Source of the DNA: CAZRSW01 sp964602845
GTDB lineage: Bacteria > Chloroflexota > Dehalococcoidia > Lucifugimonadales > UBA826
Length of the DNA: 64,000 nucleotides
NCBI GenBank assembly: GCA_964602845.1
Contig: CAZRSW010000007.1
Coordinates: forward strand, 1 to 64,000
Reading direction: 5' to 3'
The translations under genes and the position numbers were made by a program. Below the pieces are notes generated by a model. The model had not been told where the DNA came from and did no database searches. It was given only the letters and a program-made list of their open reading frames with translations. Below, one piece after another: positions 63,177-64,000 of this stretch. Numbering within the stretch: the stretch's first letter is position 1; every line of letters starts with the position of its first letter.

Positions 63177-63283
63177 ACGTGACATTTGGGTACTCGTTTA
63201 TCAGGCCAAAGATATTTCTTCAACACCGACAATACTAAATTGTGCATCAAGTAAAATTACTAATTCGTGCCCCAGTCTCCCGT

Positions 63284-64000
63284 ATGGACTATAAATGGAG
63301 AGCTTTTATTGCTGTAGCAATAGGGTTGTTCACGTCGGTTTTTGATGCTGGCACAGTTACAGTGGCTCTCCCATCAATGGCCGAATATTTTCATACGGAA
63401 TTGCCAACAGCACAATGGGTGGTTATTGGTTATGGGTTAACTATTGCAGCCTTACTTCTGCCCATGGGTCGACTTTCGGATTTGGTAGGAAGAAAACGTG
63501 TCTACTTGCTGGGGTTTGTTGTTTTCATCATCGGTGGTCTCTTATCTGCTGTGGCAACCCATATTTTTTGGTTGATTGGTGCCAAAGTTATTCAGGGAGT
63601 AGGTGCTGCAATGAATCAAGGTACTGGAATCGCCATGATCATTTCATCATTTGGGGAAAATAATCGTGGTAAAGCCCTGGGTCTCATAATGAGTATTGTT
63701 GGGGTAGGTGGTGTGGCTGGTCCAGCGGCAGGTGGGGTTTTGGTGGGTTTGTTGGGCTGGCAATCAGTTCTTTATACCACATCTTTTATGGGACTGGTGT
63801 CGGCGATTGCTGCTCTATTGCTGTTGGACGCGAGCAAGCATCGGGGAGTTCGTACCGACACTGATGAGTTTGACTGGTTCGGGGCCGCTCTATCTTCTTG
63901 TGTGTTACTCTCCTTTCTCGCAGCTATGACATTGGGATCCAGGATAGGCTGGGATGACGCGTCTGTAGTTGCTTGTTTCACTGCGTTCGTAGCTGCATTG
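63284..64000 (+). CDS. DHA2-type MFS transporter (3' end beyond window)
   Basis: The first 239 residues of an MFS drug:H+ antiporter with fourteen-helix (DHA2) style. Seen: F-T-S-V-F-D-A-G-T-V-T-V-A-L-P-S-M, T-A-Q-W-V-V-I-G-Y, L-x-x-x-x-G-R-L-S-D-L-V-G-R-K-R, and G-V-G-G-V-A-G-P-A-A-G-G. The motif C-like G-P-x-x-G-G suits exporters. The frame runs open to the window edge. Confidence 0.9.
   Translation, partial: MDYKWRAFIAVAIGLFTSVFDAGTVTVALPSMAEYFHTELPTAQWVVIGYGLTIAALLLPMGRLSDLVGRKRVYLLGFVVFIIGGLLSAVATHIFWLIGAKVIQGVGAAMNQGTGIAMIISSFGENNRGKALGLIMSIVGVGGVAGPAAGGVLVGLLGWQSVLYTTSFMGLVSAIAALLLLDASKHRGVRTDTDEFDWFGAALSSCVLLSFLAAMTLGSRIGWDDASVVACFTAFVAAL

Noticed and set aside
1..64000. CRISPR arrays, insertion sequences or prophage
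   Set aside because: No regular repeats with spacers, transposase, integrase or phage structural genes were seen beyond the HTH remnants.

Overview
The window is about 64 kb of a bacterial scaffold with two 100-base N gaps (9726-9825 and 15416-15515), which looks like a metagenome or single-cell assembly. It opens with the last ~45 bases of a 16S rRNA gene and a tRNA-Ala(TGC); no 23S or 5S rRNA follows. The gene mix is: two enolase-superfamily sugar-acid dehydratase paralogues, a CaiB/BaiF CoA-transferase, SDRs, an LLM-type flavin oxidoreductase, RraA and HpcH aldolase-like proteins, a mycothiol-type formaldehyde dehydrogenase, and DUF1501/DUF1800 proteins. This mix suggests a marine Chloroflexota of the SAR202/Dehalococcoidia type. 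That assignment is inferred from content; the 16S tail is too short to place it.

Layout. 1-2,100: rRNA/tRNA end, a perfect hairpin, decayed helix-turn-helix coding remnants, a lipoprotein and a TM2 protein. 2.1-10.9 kb: small membrane and zinc-ribbon proteins, PfkB sugar kinase, VanZ, acetamidase/formamidase, DinB/MDMPI-type protein, SDR, PlsY, a glycosyltransferase and a pterin-binding methyltransferase (both cut by gap 1). 10.9-21 kb: two enolase-superfamily dehydratases, CoA-transferase, epoxide hydrolase (cut by gap 2), a DrrAB-like exporter with an HxlR regulator, an SsuABC/ThiXYZ-like importer, and an HpcH/HpaI aldolase. 21-31 kb: malate synthase with MsrA, an MFS exporter, a phosphodiesterase-type enzyme, MscR-like dehydrogenase, xylulokinase, a split sulfopyruvate-decarboxylase-like TPP enzyme and RraA. 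31-40 kb: an MFS carrier with a zinc ribbon in its central loop, GlnS, aldo/keto reductase, oligoribonuclease, a Cys-phosphatase, YbaK, D-aminoacylase and an SDR. 40-46 kb: a peroxiredoxin-like lipoprotein whose reactive Cys position is an in-frame TGA, a benzoylformate-decarboxylase-like enzyme, MetF plus a separate MetV-like zinc domain, an alpha/beta hydrolase and an LLM oxidoreductase. 46.5-57.5 kb: one long minus-strand run: peptide-type ABC importer (binding protein and two permeases, no ATPase), DUF1800, DUF1501, NHL repeat protein, flavin-dependent halogenase with a C-terminal PqqD-like domain, and a CocE/NonD hydrolase. 57.7-64 kb: a PQQ-type beta-propeller, a second MFS paralogue, a divergent GH32, a tandem-repeat protein of unknown function and a truncated DHA2-type MFS.

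Together the genes describe an aerobic heterotroph that takes up and breaks down diverse oxidised organics (sugar acids, C1 units, peptides or oligomers, halogenated or aromatic compounds) through many short operons of catabolic paralogues. The strongest unusual signal is the probable selenocysteine peroxiredoxin at 40362-40967. Next are the zinc-ribbon MFS, the motif-altered GH32, enolase and TPP enzymes, the halogenase-PqqD fusion, and the tandem FDC/PHYHY protein.
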